From Litomosoides sigmodontis (Eukaryota; Nematoda; Chromadorea; Rhabditida; Onchocercidae), in NCBI GenBank assembly GCA_963070105.1, contig OY718803.1, positions 9,219,823 to 9,283,822 on the forward strand: DNA of 64,000 nt, written 5' to 3'. The number at the start of each line of letters is the position of its first letter. The first letter of the stretch is position 1. The notes below the pieces were generated by a model. That model ran no database searches. It worked only from the letters and a program-made list of their open reading frames with translations, and was not told the origin of the DNA. Below are positions 48,530 to 62,550 of this stretch, in pieces. The position numbers and the translations under genes are program-made.

Positions 48530-51500
48530 ACTATCCTAGTCGATTAATCTTTTTCTTTTTTTTTTTTTTTAAAAAAAAATCATATTTCAACATTGTACTG
48601 TATTCATCATACGATGATGTCAAAGTAGTGGTTCATTTTTGATTTGGTCATCACAAAATGTTAGTGGCGCATGTTGTTGATTGAGTACAGAAAGCATCGA
48701 TCGGATTAGTTCCGTTCCGGTTATTTGTTAATTGGCAAGTTCTATCAGTTAAATGTCTTTTTATGCGGAAATGTCGCTAACATTATTTATTTAAAATTTG
48801 AAAAAAAAAATGAAACGCATACATTATGCCCAAATAAGCATTCTTTCATCTAATTTTTTTCTCTCCATCAATGGTTGTAGTGTGAAAATTAAAATTTTTA
48901 TAAAATTTGTAAAATTTTAACGAATAAAGTAAACACGATGTCTTCATGATATATGCACCTATCTTCTTTTCATCATTTATTCATTTCTTTTCATGCGCGT
49001 GTTTGTGAAGATTTAATGAGAGTTTTTTTTTTTTTGTTTTCTCCTTTCAACATAAACTACCTGTAAAAAAATATTTGAGAAAAAAAAAGTTTTTTTTTTT
49101 CTATTTAATTGACAAATCTAACTTGATTGCTAACATTATAATACCATTCACGAACGGTAAATGTGAACTGATCGAAATACTACGCTAATTTGTTCATTTC
49201 TATCTAAACACATCGACAAATTTGGAGAGCAAAAAAAAAAAAGAGAAAAAAAGTTCAAAACCACAAAGTACTTAGTTGTTTGTTTCAAGCAAAAATTTCA
49301 CAGCATTGCGCTTTTATGCACTTCCCTTTCCGCTACTAAATTTTTGATGATTTATTCACGTCACGTCATATTACGACGCATCACGTATCTTTTTTCTTTC
49401 AGGCACATTATCTATCCCACTCACGCATTATCCTTTTTTCCTAAAATTTTGATGAACTATGATGCGCAGAAGTGCACGAAGAAAAAAATATCATTACTTA
49501 TCATTTTCTATAAAAACAGATAGAAAGAAACATTTGCGAACACACTTCTCTACCTTTACTGAAATGAAACAGTTGCAATCTGAAAATGAATTCGAATCGT
49601 ACGCCACTCGGAAAATATTTATTTCACGTGAGATAAGATGAAGTGATAAAAACTCGAGCAAGGTTTTTTTTTCGAATGCAACGATAACGTGATAATTTCT
49701 CTCGCTAATTCATCAGAAAAAAAAAAACGTAATTTCTCCCTCTCTCTCTCTCTTTCCCTCTCTCTATCTTGTAACAAAAAAATACTATTTAAAAATTAGA
49801 GGTAAAACGAGAGCAAGAAACATAATTTTCGAGTAGAGTGAGATGCGGGAAAGGCGAGACGAGGTAGACGAAGTGCTAATTTAATGTAATTCAGCGGAAC
49901 TTATTTAATTAATTCCTATTCATTACTGTGGTGGAAAACGAAGTGGTAGCAAATATGTGTAATTGTCATTTGCATAAATTTCATCTTATGAAAAGTCAAC
50001 GGAAATAATTTGCTCAATCAGTGGATTTAAAGAGAATTTGAACAATTGAAATTCCTGCTAGCCTTCCTCGTTCATTGCTGCCTCGTTGAGCGAGCATTTG
50101 ACGGAAGGCGAACGAGCATTTTAATTTTAATTATAATAGTAGTAATTGTCACTATTGTAATTATTATTAGGTTGTAAGGGAGAGGTCAGACGAGGTCAAC
50201 CAAAACACAACAAATTTCCATTTTTCCAGTAATAATTAGGAAAATCAAAGGACGAAACTCTTTCATTTAGTAAATTTAGGTTATTACAGCAATTGTTTAT
50301 AGTAATTTTTTTTGTACAAACAATTACAGTGATAATTAGTTTGGTGCATGTGAAGTGAATGAGCGATTAATTTCATCCATTGCTCGTAGAAAAAAATATT
50401 GCTTGCGTTAAGTAATTTGAAAAGTAGAAATTAATCACCATTACGACAAATCGTATTCAAATTTTTTTTCAAATTCTGATAAATTAGTTTTAAAAAATGG
50501 AAAAAGGTTAGCGAAGTTATCGGCAAAGTGTTTCAATCGAAGTGATAAATAATTATCAATTTTTGATTAAAATACATAAAATTAATTTTGGTTATTTTTT
50601 TATTTCATTTCATTACAATCATAGACTCTGTGTTTGCTGCAACGTTTTGATATTATGCGATAAAACGACTGAAAGAAGTGCTTTCGCATCAATTCAAAAA
50701 GCGTCGCAATGTCGGACGGTTGTTTTAACACTTTAGGGGGCAATGATCAAAGGGATTGATTTTCGAGCTTGAAAAGCAATGAATTAAAATGGAAATTCTT
50801 GAGGGAATGGAAAAAGCCACTGAACAGGCAGCAACAATCGATGATGTCGGATGTCTATCCGAACGGCACTTCCAATTCGGAACACACAACTCATCTCATT
50901 CCCGAAAAACGCTTCTCACACAAATGTTCAGTTCAACTCACTGCACGACCCACTCACACAGCTAAATTTCAGGTATTTTTCACACTTATCAAGCAGATCG
51001 TGAACTTTGCACTGTTCGATAGAGTGATACGAAGAGGCCATTGAAGGAATTATTTCTGAAATTTTTGGGATGTTTTTGCTTTCATTTAATTTTTTTCTTT
51101 TCATTTAGAATTTATTTTTGGAATTTGTTCTAATTTATTTTATTTTTGAAGTAGAAGAAAAAGGTGCTTTGAATGGTTGTGCGAACTTCCTGAAAATATC
51201 AACTGTTACATTTCAATCACTAATTTTCTTCATGTAAAATGAAAATTTAAAAAAATTTAATCCTTATAAACGAGCAAAAACATAAAAGAAAGTCGAATTA
51301 CTAGTTTGCTTTGAGAACAACAATTTTAAGGGATAGTATGTGTAAAATGTTGGTTGATTTAACCTCTGGAAGTGTGAGAGAAAGATCGATAGCTTACAAT
51401 CACTGAGAGCAGTCTCCGGAGAGTAATCGACAAATTTCAGACTCAAATCCTGGGCTTACTTCTGATTGCTTCTCTTCAAACTGGTCCATCGACTCGAAAG

Positions 51501-52566
51501 TGTCTCCTCCTCATTAAGATGGCAAATGGGAATGAATACTTGAAATTTTCATTCGCCTTCTGTCCTTCACCCATTCCGTCAGCTCATATGCAAATGTTTT
51601 GATCAAATTCCCGGAAGCTCACAACGTAAACGGTTTATATTCCCATAATTATTAACTTAAACTTTAATGCAATTAAGTACAGTTCCTCTTCGATTTGGCT
51701 TTTCATGTTTTTTATTTTGAAAAGAGTGACTTCGAAATGAACGAACATGTGGAAAAAATTTTCCACGAATCATTGACGATTTTTTTGAAAAATTAAAACA
51801 TTTGATTAGTTAATAGTTTGTTAATGAAGTTTATCTTTTTTTAACTGATAAGAGGCCATGGTTTTCGAACTATATCTAAACTTGTAACACACAAGAACTC
51901 ATAGATTTTATTAATTAATGAATTCATTTTTTTGTTCTCTTCGAAGTCTGTCTGAGATGAAGTGAGGAACAGAAGTGGAAATTAGGACCCAAATCCCAAT
52001 CACTGATCGTCCTGATATCATTGCTAGCTGTTAGATGTGATAATCTTCTGCTCATCGCATTGGGTTATGTTTTGCAGAAGAGAAAAATCCCCCTCAATGG
52101 AAAGCGCTGAGGAATTGTAATTTTGAAGTCATTTGTGTCAAATCTTAAAGAATTTCTGAAAACGTTTTTTTCCTTTATCAATAAGACGTGGAAAGAGACG
52201 AAAGGTAACAAGCCTGCATTGCAATACACATCATAGAGTATACTTTAATGGTATAAAGCGGTGGTGGCGGTAGTGGTTGTGGGGGTGGTGGCGGTAGTGG
52301 CAGGGCTACTAATATTAATGTGGTGGCCAAATTGACGTGGGTGTAGGAGGACTGCATGCATTCAGCGATCTAAATGCCTGTTCTGGCATAGACAACACAA
52401 GCTTTTTCGTAAATTGCACAGAGTTAGTAATTACTCTCAGCCTCACTTCCTCTTTCACATTTCATGGCAAACATTTCTTATTGCTGAAATCGCTTAACAG
52501 CTCGTTACTTCCATTTATGACTAATTACTACTATTATTATTATTGTTTATTTATTATTATAATTAT

Positions 52567-52800
52567 TAATTATTATTATTAATTATTATTATTAATTATT
52601 ATTATTAATTATTATTATTAATTATTATTATTAATTATTATTATTAATTATTATTATTAATTATTATTATTAATTATTATTATTAATTATTATTATTAAT
52701 TATTATTATTAATTATTATTATTAATTATTATTATTAATTATTATTATTAATTATTATTATTAATTATTATTATTAATTATTATTATTAATTATTATTAT
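52567..52800. repeat. 13-bp AT-only minisatellite, about 18 copies
   Basis: The unit AATTATTATTATT is repeated head to tail with almost no variation over about 234 bp. Confidence 0.93.
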
Positions 52801-54130
52801 TGTGTTATGGTTACCATTGTCATCATTGTTATTTATTATTATTATTGTCATTGCTAATTAATTGTTTCATGAAGGGATTCCGCTCTTCATGATCCCCTAT
52901 TTTTCATGCTTAAATTGCAAGATTTATTCCTCCTCACGGGAAGCTCAACAAAGAAGAACAACATTTGCTACTGCTGCACGCGAGGGGGAGGAGGGAATGA
53001 GTGTAGCTAAAGGTAAATTTAATTATGATATTCCTTTGTTCGATAGCATCCATGAGGCGCTGCTGTATCGGTTCCATCAATCGATCGTTGCTTTACTTTC
53101 CAACGGATCGCTCCGAACTGCTCGTAGGATTTATGAAGCCTTTTTATTTTTAATTTTAAAATAATTTTCGTCCAAAAAAAAGAAAGGAATAAGAAGAAAA
53201 CTAAGGAAATTGCCACATAAATCATTCATTTTGTGACTGTGAGCGAACATTGGCGCTTGAAGAAACATTTTATTATTGATAATAAGTTAAGTGAAATTTG
53301 ATTATAATGTTTTAATTTATTTTAATTTAGCAGTTTTGTTTTTGTTAATCTTTGATTTGCTCCCCTGTGTTATGCTTTGATTGAAATTTTTATGCATGCT
53401 ACTATCGACTAACTTTCTTTTTTTAAACTGCTCGTTAATTTAAAGCTGGAAAAAAGGAAAGTAAACAACACATCTATTTGTCATTGTCTTATCATTCCAT
53501 CCAGCAACAAAACTATCCAAAATTTTTTAAATTTCAAAAACGCCTAGAAGTGAGAGGATGTGGTGAATGATCAATAGATGGCAATCCCTGATGTCTCATA
53601 ATCAGCAATTTTCCACTGGATAATTAGCATAAAGAATCGAAGAAAAAAGAAATTTTTTTTTTTTGTTCACTTCATTCTTCATTTTAAACAGCAAAGAAAA
53701 AAAAAGCGATTGTACACACGCACACACACACACGCACGCACGCACGCACGCAATCAGTATCGGTCTGTTTCATTGTCTGTCCATCCAACTCATCCTGTTC
53801 CTCCTTCAACCCTCCTGTTGCAGTGAAGGAAGCTTAGCTTTCTCGAGTCGAAAAAAGTGATCCTAAGCTAACAGGTCCGTCTCCCTCTCCCATCCTCTTT
53901 CCCATCTCCCAAAACAACACAGCCAGCGAGGCTTCGTCGTTTCATTCAGCGCCACCAATAATTCTGTTAGCTACTACTACTACCACTACTACTACCACTG
54001 CTACTGCAGGAAGACAACGACGAGTTTGAAGTAAGCAGCATTAGCAATAGCTAGCAACCCACCAAGTTAGCTAGCTGGACGTCCATCGCTCAGGCTCACA
54101 CCGCCGATCGCTTTTCGCACATTCTTACAA

Positions 54131-54170
54131 CATCGCATCGCATCGCATCGCATCGCATCGCATCGCATCG
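54131..54170. repeat. CATCG pentanucleotide repeat, 8 copies
   Basis: Eight perfect CATCG units, then CATCC. The unit length is unusual for this window and each unit contains a CpG. Confidence 0.95.
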
Positions 54171-56334
54171 CATCCGTTGCTTACTGCTACCTACCGCTTA
54201 CTTGTCGCTAACGACGATTGATAGGAAGTGATGCGATAAGTTGTTAGCTGATTGATTGATTTGATTAATCAATTTGTTCCATATAAATTTTTGCAGTTTT
54301 ATAACTTCTCGTCATCGTATCTCCTTTAGTGACAGCTAGCTGGTAGCTGAAATGCAAATGCACAGTGTAAACTTAATGCAACAACTTATCACATCACTTT
54401 CTTTAACTTTACTCTTTGACATCTGAACTGAGCGAGTAAAGTTAGTCTGTCTACATCTGGGACTACTCCTATCGAAAAGCAAAACCTTCCTATAGGTTCG
54501 TTAGAGCTTGTTAAGCTATCAGACGACAGGTGTCGATCATAATAAATTAATTTTTATTAGTATTATTGTCTCTTACAGAACTTCCTCGTAGGCGTTTCTC
54601 TCGATGTCTTTCGAATTGTCTGCTTGCTTCAAAGACTGAAATGAAGGAATTTTCGTGCGGTGCTGAACAGCTCGAGCTTTTGTGAAGATGAATGAGTTCA
54701 GAGTTGAAGAGGAGCAAATATATATATATATTGAAGAGTGTCGGTAAAATCAAGAGAAGGGATGAGAGGGAGAGAGGGTGAGAGAGTAGGAAGGGAAAAT
54801 TTCGTAGCGCGTGCAACGACGCAAACAGAGGGCGAGCGTTTTTCGGGAGCGTGTGATTTGGTTGATGTATTCTGCCGGGTTCACGTAACTCCATTCCTCT
54901 TTCTACTATATTTATTACACGTACGTATCATTCACGCATTTTTTTAATCGTAGTTATTTTTGTTAATGATTGTAGGATTGGTTTATTTTTGCTTCCTTTT
55001 TTATTGGTATTTTGGGAAATTCCCTTTTTTTTTCTTTTTATTTTTGTTTGTTTTTAACGATGGAGTTATTTTGGGAGTTCTGAGTTCTGCGTGTTCCGCG
55101 TGAGTAATTGGTTTTTTTTCTTGCTAATGTAGAAAGCTAAGATATCTGAGATTTTGGTGTTCACATGTTCTTCTCTTAGTACTTAAATTGACACATCTAG
55201 TGGTATTTCATGCCTTTTTGTGCAAGTATCATTTGCTTTTTCCCTTCATTCTTCATCTTCTTTCCTCAATGTCTCCATGAAAACTCAGACTGGTGCAGTA
55301 TCAAAGCCTACTTGCGTATCACCGTGTACGTTCACGTTCTGATAACTTGCTTATCAGGTTCTTTCTTCATTTTCTCATGATTTCCTTTTATTTAATTTCA
55401 TAGCAACGCTTAATTCTAGCACATAATTCCTAATTTTATAGCCTTATTCCTTCACTTATTTGCTGCTCTATCAGTGAAATAACCTACTGATAAGTTGATG
55501 CTCAATTATCAGTACGGCAATATTTTCATATCTCTCACTACATACCGTATCTTCACAAATATATTTTCCACTATGCAGGAAATTCTCTAATAGTCGATAC
55601 CGCTTTACTGACCAATCTCGATCAGATCTCATTCTGTTGCATTACACTGAAGATTTGGTGACTTGTAGAGAGGAAAAATGAATTTTGACTTATTGATTGG
55701 TTTAGAGCTTAAAATCGTTTCTATATTGTAATGCGATTAGATTTGGCTGTTAGCAGTAGCAAATGCTGAGATATAGAAGAGATATCAAATTTGTAATATA
55801 ACCATACAAATGCGCTTCGTAAATGATACTTCTGCCAAGTGAAATCAGTCGTCAGCTGATTATATTGATGCCTTTGGCGATGATTCATCATTTCTATCAG
55901 ACTTGCAGCTGATATCCGACTTCGCTTCCTGCTCTATAGATTTGCCTTTTCTGCTTGTACTATGTTTGATAGCTGAATTTGTTGTCTTTGGACTTTCAGG
56001 TTAGATTATCTGGTGGGTTTTTTGGGAAATAGCGGAAGGGAAGTGGGTGTAGATTCGTGCTATAATAATTTGTCATTTTAAAATAATCATTAGGGAAATT
56101 TGTGAAACACGTGTATTCGATTAGAGTACACCATGTAAAAATATTTAGTACAGAGGCACTTGCAAACTGGGCTAAAGAAACCTGTAAAATCTCAATATAG
56201 GGGGTATCGTGTTACCTATTCATATCTTATAACAGGATTGATCGGAGTACATTCACTTTCAGATACCGAAGCTGCTGGACAGCAACTGTGCGCCGTTTGT
56301 ACAGAAGAAGCGAAAGCAAGATTTAAGCGAAAGC

Positions 56335-59300
56335 AATGGGTGTGATAACGTTAAATGTGGTTTGGTCACCTCAAGGAGACGAGCAGTCTCAATTGAGGAA
56401 AGCAATGCAATTCGAATCGACTACTCTCGTTTTCGATGCGTGTAAAATTATACGAGAAAAACTGTCAGGAAATAACATTAATCGTTAGTTTTCTCACTAT
56501 TAAAAAAATTTTCTTCATTACAATCCTTTTTTCACTTCTTTTTCAGCCTCGCTCTTGACAATTTTGCAGGATCTGATCTTCCGAGTATGTGACTCATAGC
56601 TGTTTCTTGAGAACTGTTGTTTTATTAGTTTATCTTATACTGAATCTATATAACAGTATTGCAATAAATGTCGATTTCCAGCTAAGGAATACGGTCTATT
56701 TCGACTCGAAGCTGACCCAACAAAATGTGTTTGGATGGAAAATGGTCGAACTTTAGAATATTATTTAGTTCGCAGCGGAGTAAGCTATCTTAAAGTTTTC
56801 ACTGTCAACATTTAAGTAATTAAGTGTTCGTGCAAGAAAATTCTTAACTACGACTAATAGTAAAGTAGACTTTTTTAGGACGCAGTTGAATACAAGAAGA
56901 AAATTCGGCCGCTAAAAGTAAGAATGTTGGATGGTGCTGTGAAAACAGTAATGGTAGATGAAAGTCAACCAGTGGGTGAAATCATGGTCGTTGTGTGCTC
57001 TAAAATTGGTATCAGCAATCATGAAGAATATTCTATGGTTAGCTTCGACAAAATAACATGTAATTGAGGCTACGAAATGCGTGGAACTCGAATGCAAAAT
57101 TTATTTCAACAAGTACAAAAGTGTACTTTTTGTGAGGCACCTTTTACATATCGGGCTTCAGGTGCGCCAGTCATTGGACCATGATTGGCGTTCAACGCTT
57201 ACATTGAAGGAAGAAAGAAGAGGAAAAAGCGAAGAGCGAGGTCTCGGTTTCGGTACTCTTGGACGAAATAAAGAAAAAAAAATGGAGCAACTTCGAGCTA
57301 AATTGCACACTGATGAAGAGTTGATGTGGCTTGATCATGGTAAAACTCTTCGTGAACAATCGGTTTGTGCACTATGCATTTGTTAAAATTGAATTTGAAA
57401 TTTACTGTTTCGTTGCATATGCAGTTCTTGATTTTCATCGTTTTAGTAATTTTCAGGTAGCTGATGACGAAACTCTGGTATTACGTCGAAAATTCTTTTT
57501 CTCCGATACGAATGTCGATTGTCGTGACCCTGTGCAACTGAACCTACTATATGAGCAGTGTAAAATGGGTGTTTTACAAGGAAACCATCCGGTTACGCGT
57601 GATATGGCTTGCAACCTGGCTGCTTTGCAATGCCAAATACAGTACAGTGACCTTCAAGAGCATCGACAACGAGCTAATTTCTTAGAGTTAGTTACGGTTT
57701 CACTTTATTTCTTAAATAATTTCCTGATTTTTGCAATAACTATGAGTGGATCACTTGTTAAAAAGTTGCAGTCTTCGCGAAATCTTACCGAAGGAATACA
57801 TAAAGTCGAAGGATAACGAGAAGCGCATAATGGATGCTTATCGCGAATTAAGTGGGAAAAGTGAACTTGATGCGAAGAGCAAATATGTTCATTTGTGCCG
57901 TTCTTTGCCTACTTATGGCGTGACATTCTTTGTGGTGAAAGAGAAAATGAAGGGTAAAAACAAGTTGGTACCACGGTTATTGGGTGTAAATAAAGAATGT
58001 GTGATGAGGATGGATGAGAAAACCAAAGAAGTGCTGCAAGAATGGCCACTGGAACAAGTAAGACGATGGGCTGCCTCACCTAAAACATTTACTTTGGTAA
58101 GAGTTTCTGAGTTCTCTCATTAGTTGTAGACGACTGCTGCTGACTAAGATATCGATTTTTTCGTTTAACTCATTTTAAGGACTTGAATTATTTCGTATCA
58201 TAAAAAATAAGCGTTGTATTTTAAACAGTTGAATTCCAGTTGAACTTGTAGAAGAATCATATTAAATGTTTAAGGATTTCGGTGATTATCAAGATGGTTA
58301 CTATTCTGTACAAACAGCGGATGGTGAAAAAATTGCACAGCTAATTGCTGGTTACATTGATATCATTTTAAGAAAGAAACGAACGTTTGACCATGTCGGC
58401 ATAGAGGTTCACTTTACTTTCTCTATTTTCATTACTTACTTTCTCTATTTTCATTGAAGCATGGAGTATGCCGTTTCATATTGTCATTTCGGAAGTTTTG
58501 TCCATCAGCCTCTACCAGAATTCAGTAAATTTGTGTAAAGTGAATTGTTTGAAATCTCCAGGGTGATGAAGGTTCAACGATGCTGGAAGATGTCGTAGCA
58601 CCGGCACGTGCTACGCTGGTCGCACATGGGCAAATTGGTGAAGGATTTGCACACGAAGGAAGTGTTGCTATTCCTGGTGTGCTACGAACTCCTAGTGGCT
58701 TAATGTCTGGACAACGGGGAATTCTGAATGGCGCACAGTATGGTGCTGTAGGCGGGCAGATCCTTCAACAACAGCTTGCAAAAGTGAGAAACATGAGTAT
58801 AAATGAATGCTACTGCTTAAAGTAGAGTCCGTGAGTAAATATAAAATCTATATTTTTATATTATAGTGGATTTTGGAAAACGATTCCCTGCTGTCGGTAT
58901 AGATTTTCAATAATCTTTTTCATAAGTTTTTATGAGAAGCAAGATGAAAGAACGTTACAGGGTCAGCGTCCACGTATAGTAGATTCACAAGAGCGAGCTC
59001 AGAGAGCTCTAATTGGTACGATTGAAGCATCAATACGTGCTGTTGAAGCTGCGGAAGAAGAAATGAAGAAACCAGTGGAGATCCAGATACCGCGGTTTAA
59101 TGATGATCCTACTTCGCGACGTTGGATTGAAACCAAAGTAGAAGTCGAAAAACAAAAGGTAGATTTTTGTTGTTTTTCTTATTATTCCAGAACTAATCCA
59201 TTCTAGTATTTTCAACATTTTACTTTTCATTTTTTTTTATTTTTTTAAATTTATATCCTATCGTTAGTTCTGAACAAACAAAGTTTTTTGCTCGTTTAGT

Positions 59301-62300
59301 TTTACCTACGCATAGCAAACTGGCAAAAATTTGTACGCTAAGTTTTCATTTGATCCTTAAACAAATCCTTACCGCACAATTTTATTTGTAAATGTAATTT
59401 CAAAATACAAAATAAAACTAAGCGTAAAAATTATTTCTTTGAGAATATGTCAGGGTCAAATACTATATCAATCAGTTAGAGGAATCGTGGTATCGTGGTT
59501 GATGAAAACTTCAGTTATTTAGTTCTGAAAATAAAATCCAATAGTTAACGCTTAATATGGAGTTGTTTAGAACAGACAACTTATTAAGCAGTTAAAATGT
59601 AATAAGTTTTCATCAAATCCTTACCTCACAATTTTATTTGTAAATGAAATTTCAAAATACAAAATAAAACTAAGCGTAAAAATTATTTCTTCGAGAATAT
59701 CTCAGCGTAATTGTTGCAAAGTCGTATGCATAATTAGCGATTTATTATTTTTTGTGTTTTAAACCCATTCATAACTGATAACTATCCCAAAATACCCCTA
59801 CTTTTGTTCGGAAATTATTTAAAGCTGTCCTATTTGTCTAAATTGGATATGGTGTCAAAACAAAACACATCACTTTATGATCCATTTCTTAATGAATTTA
59901 AGCAAAGAGACAAATTTATTCAGGTGGGTGACCAGCTGGCGCAGATGGGTGCTGCTACAGCGCAGGTTGTACAATTGACAGCAGTAACAGACGAAATGGG
60001 TTCGAGAGTTGGCACGGCAATAGCTACCATTGGATCGAATATGCCCGAAATGGGTCGTGGAGTACGAGAACTAGCTTCGCTCATGCCTGACGAACAACGG
60101 CGTGGTATGATATTATTAATTCGGCGTTTCTTTTTCATTATAAAAGTCATGAATTGTGCTTTTGTGTATAGCTTTTGATTTATATTAAATATGTGAAGCT
60201 TCGTTACACTTTAAAATTAAGACGATTAGAATTTAGGTGATTTGGTGGGTGCTGCTCGAAAGTTATGTGGCGCTTTTTCTGATTTCTTGAATACGGTCAA
60301 TCCGGAACATGAAGAGAAACGAACAACAGTTCTTGCGGCTGCTGGACGTGTCGGTGATTTCTCACAGGCTGTTATAAATACCTTAGATGAACCAACCAGT
60401 GAAGTGAAAACATTCCACGATCATTTGGTGCAGCGTGCAAAGAATGTGGCTACGTCTACGGCACAACTCGTACTTCGGTAAGTCGCAAATGCTGTACCGC
60501 TTCTTTCAATGTTAAGTGAATGAGGGAGCATATAATTTTTGATGTGTACTGCTATATATCTTTTTAATATATTTGTGAAAGAAATGAAATTTGCATTATT
60601 ATTAAAAGACAGATTTAAAGGCACTGTTTTTTTTTACTTTTTTTGTTTATGTGGGAGTAATAAAGTGAGTGAGTAACTCAACAATAAAGATGAGGAAGGA
60701 TTGCGCATGAACATTACTAAATTAGTTTATGAATTGAATTGTTTTAGGGAAATTTTGATTCTCTTACAGTCTTGAAGGACTGGGAGTTTTGCACTTTTTT
60801 AAATATAGAATAACAAAATAGTTTGTCCGCCAGAATTTTGACATAGATTTCATGATGTATGATTAAGTTGATGTTTCTAGAGCTAAAACTATATCTGCTG
60901 AATGCGAAGAACCGGCACTGCAAGACAAAGTGATTCATTCTGCTACCCAGTGTGCTTATGCTACTTCCCAGTTGGTGGCCTGTGCTCGAGTCGTAGCACC
61001 AACTATCGACTCCCCTGCATGTCAGGAACAGTTAACATCTGCTGCGAAACAGGTAGCTCGTGCGGTAGAGGACCTATTAATAGATGCGCAAGGTGCCTGC
61101 ACACGAAGCACCGGTGATGGAAAAAAGTCGTTCTATGATATTCATGAAGCTTCTCAACAGGTAACATCGTTTAAAAGCTTTAAAGTATAGGTAATTCTTT
61201 TCGGAGACAAGAGTTAAGTCCTCTGATAAATGAATCAAATGTAATTTGTTATTAGTAATAAAACTGAGTATGCGGAAATAGTGAGGTATCAATTTACGTT
61301 TTCAGTCGTGAATAGGGATCTTGCAAATTGATAAAACAGTTATAATTTTGTAGACTTAGTTCACAAGTGGTACTTGTTTAAGGTGACGGCAGCGCTGGAT
61401 GATTTACTTTTGCACGTGAAAACTTCACCGAAATTAATTCGTACAACGCAGGAAAATTATGAATACGAGCAAATTTTAAATCAGTCCAGAAAGATTATTA
61501 CACATCAGGTTCTTTCTCTCTTCTTGAGATTTCTTTCATGCGTAGTTAGGTTTATATTCACTTCAATGACTTTGATTATTATGGCTGCCATTTATGCTAA
61601 ATTTCGAAGATATCGGTGTTCCTATGCTTCACCACATATCTTTTCTAAAAATCTGAAATTAATCCTACAAACAGTACTTTTATCTATTTACAGCATCTTT
61701 TGCCTGTAGAATCTTACTTTCTTATCTACTGCTGCCTTTCAAAATACTTCGAAAATAATGAGGAAAGGATTTTTATTTGCCGACTTCTGGAAATGCGACT
61801 ATTTTCAATATTTTAGGGGCCCACGGAAGATATGGTGCGGCAAGGTGAAAGTGCAATACGTCATAGTCGTCTTTTGGTTGAGCAGATGGAAGCAGAAGCG
61901 GATCGTTCGCCGGAACGTCGTGATCGGTTACTTGATGCAGCTCGTTCGGTGGCACAAGCCACCAGCCGAATGATTGATGCTACGAAGGTATTGTATTGTA
62001 ATTATTAGGCGTGTGTCACAAATGTTTGTTTTGAATTTGATATGGAAACTAATTTTGCTTTTGATGGAACTAGGAAGCAGAATCTGCTTAAGATTGGAAC
62101 ATTTATATTCAGGAATGCCAAGTTCATCCGCAGGCAGCTGAATCGCAAGTAGCATTACGCGATGCTGCTGAAAAACTGGTGACGGTCACAAGCGAAGCAA
62201 CCAGTGAGGAACAATCGAAAAGAACAATGGAACACCTCGAACAGGTTTGTTTTCGGCATTTAAGAGTTTCATTGTGCATCTGCAATTTGAAAACAATATG

Positions 62301-62550
62301 GAATACTTTTCCAAAAATCTTGCAGGCTGCAAAACAAGCAGCAGCTGCAGCAACGCAAACTATAGCAGCGGCGAATGCTTGCCAGCCGTATATTCAATCA
62401 AAAACGGTAACAGAAACATTAGTCGTCGAGTGTACAGAAACGGCAGAGCGAGTACCACCCCTCATTGCATCCATCCGCGAAAGTCAGGCTGCCCAATCTC
62501 CCAACGAAAAATTTCGAGCCCAAGGCAGTTTGATTCGTGATACGACACAG
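56335..62550 (+). CDS. tln-1: Talin, N-terminal part (3' end beyond window)
   Basis: Links integrin tails to actin and vinculin. Exons seen: 56335-56483, (56573-56587 optional), 56682-56779, 56879-57037, 57162-57362, 57457-57686, 57772-58096, 58275-58406, 58562-58783, 58961-59158, 59924-60104, 60237-60477, 60881-61160, 61383-61508, 61817-61987, 62113-62244, 62326-62550. The FERM head comprises F0 (MGVITLNVVW, MQFESTTLVFDACKIIREKL, KEYGLFRLEADP), F1-F2 (EYKKKIRPLKVRMLDGAVKT, ELMWLDHGKTLREQ, RRKFFFSDTNVDCRDPVQLN, GVTFFVVKEKMKGKNKLVPR) and F3 (RRWAASPKTFTLDFGDYQDG, IAQLIAGYIDIILRKK). Rod helical bundles follow, with VAPTIDSPACQEQL and QAAAAATQTIAAANACQPYI. The ATG follows an acceptor at 56256-56262 by about 72 nt. 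No further talin exon was found to the window end, so the next intron exceeds 1.4 kb. Confidence 0.95.
59362..59705. repeat. 92-bp direct duplication in talin intron
   Basis: Copies 59362-59453 and 59614-59705, 252 bp apart, share CAAATCCTTACC, CACAATTTTATTTGTAAATG and AAAACTAAGCGTAAAAATTA with a few substitutions. They lie within the 765-bp intron 59159-59923. Confidence 0.9.

Larger units (their letters stand above)
48530..56334. other. 7.8-kb region upstream of talin
   Basis: Mostly AT-rich and gene-free. Contains a 13-bp minisatellite (52567-52800), a G-rich GGTGGTGGCGGTAGTGG segment (about 52258-52306), CA/GCAC repeats (53714-53752), a CATCG pentamer array (54131-54170) and TA runs (about 54719-54732). 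An open segment at about 50840-50970 ends at a possible GT donor but has no homology. The talin leader begins after the CTTTCAG acceptor at 56256-56262. Confidence 0.5.

Noticed and set aside
50769..51044. Plus-strand open frame ending at a GT donor near 50970, considered as a first exon of talin
   Set aside because: Talin has its own well-matched start at 56335, and this peptide shows no homology.
52258..52306. G-rich GGTGGTGGCGG segment as a G-quadruplex
   Set aside because: Only one run of three or more G (GGGGG); the rest are GG pairs, so a stable quadruplex is doubtful.
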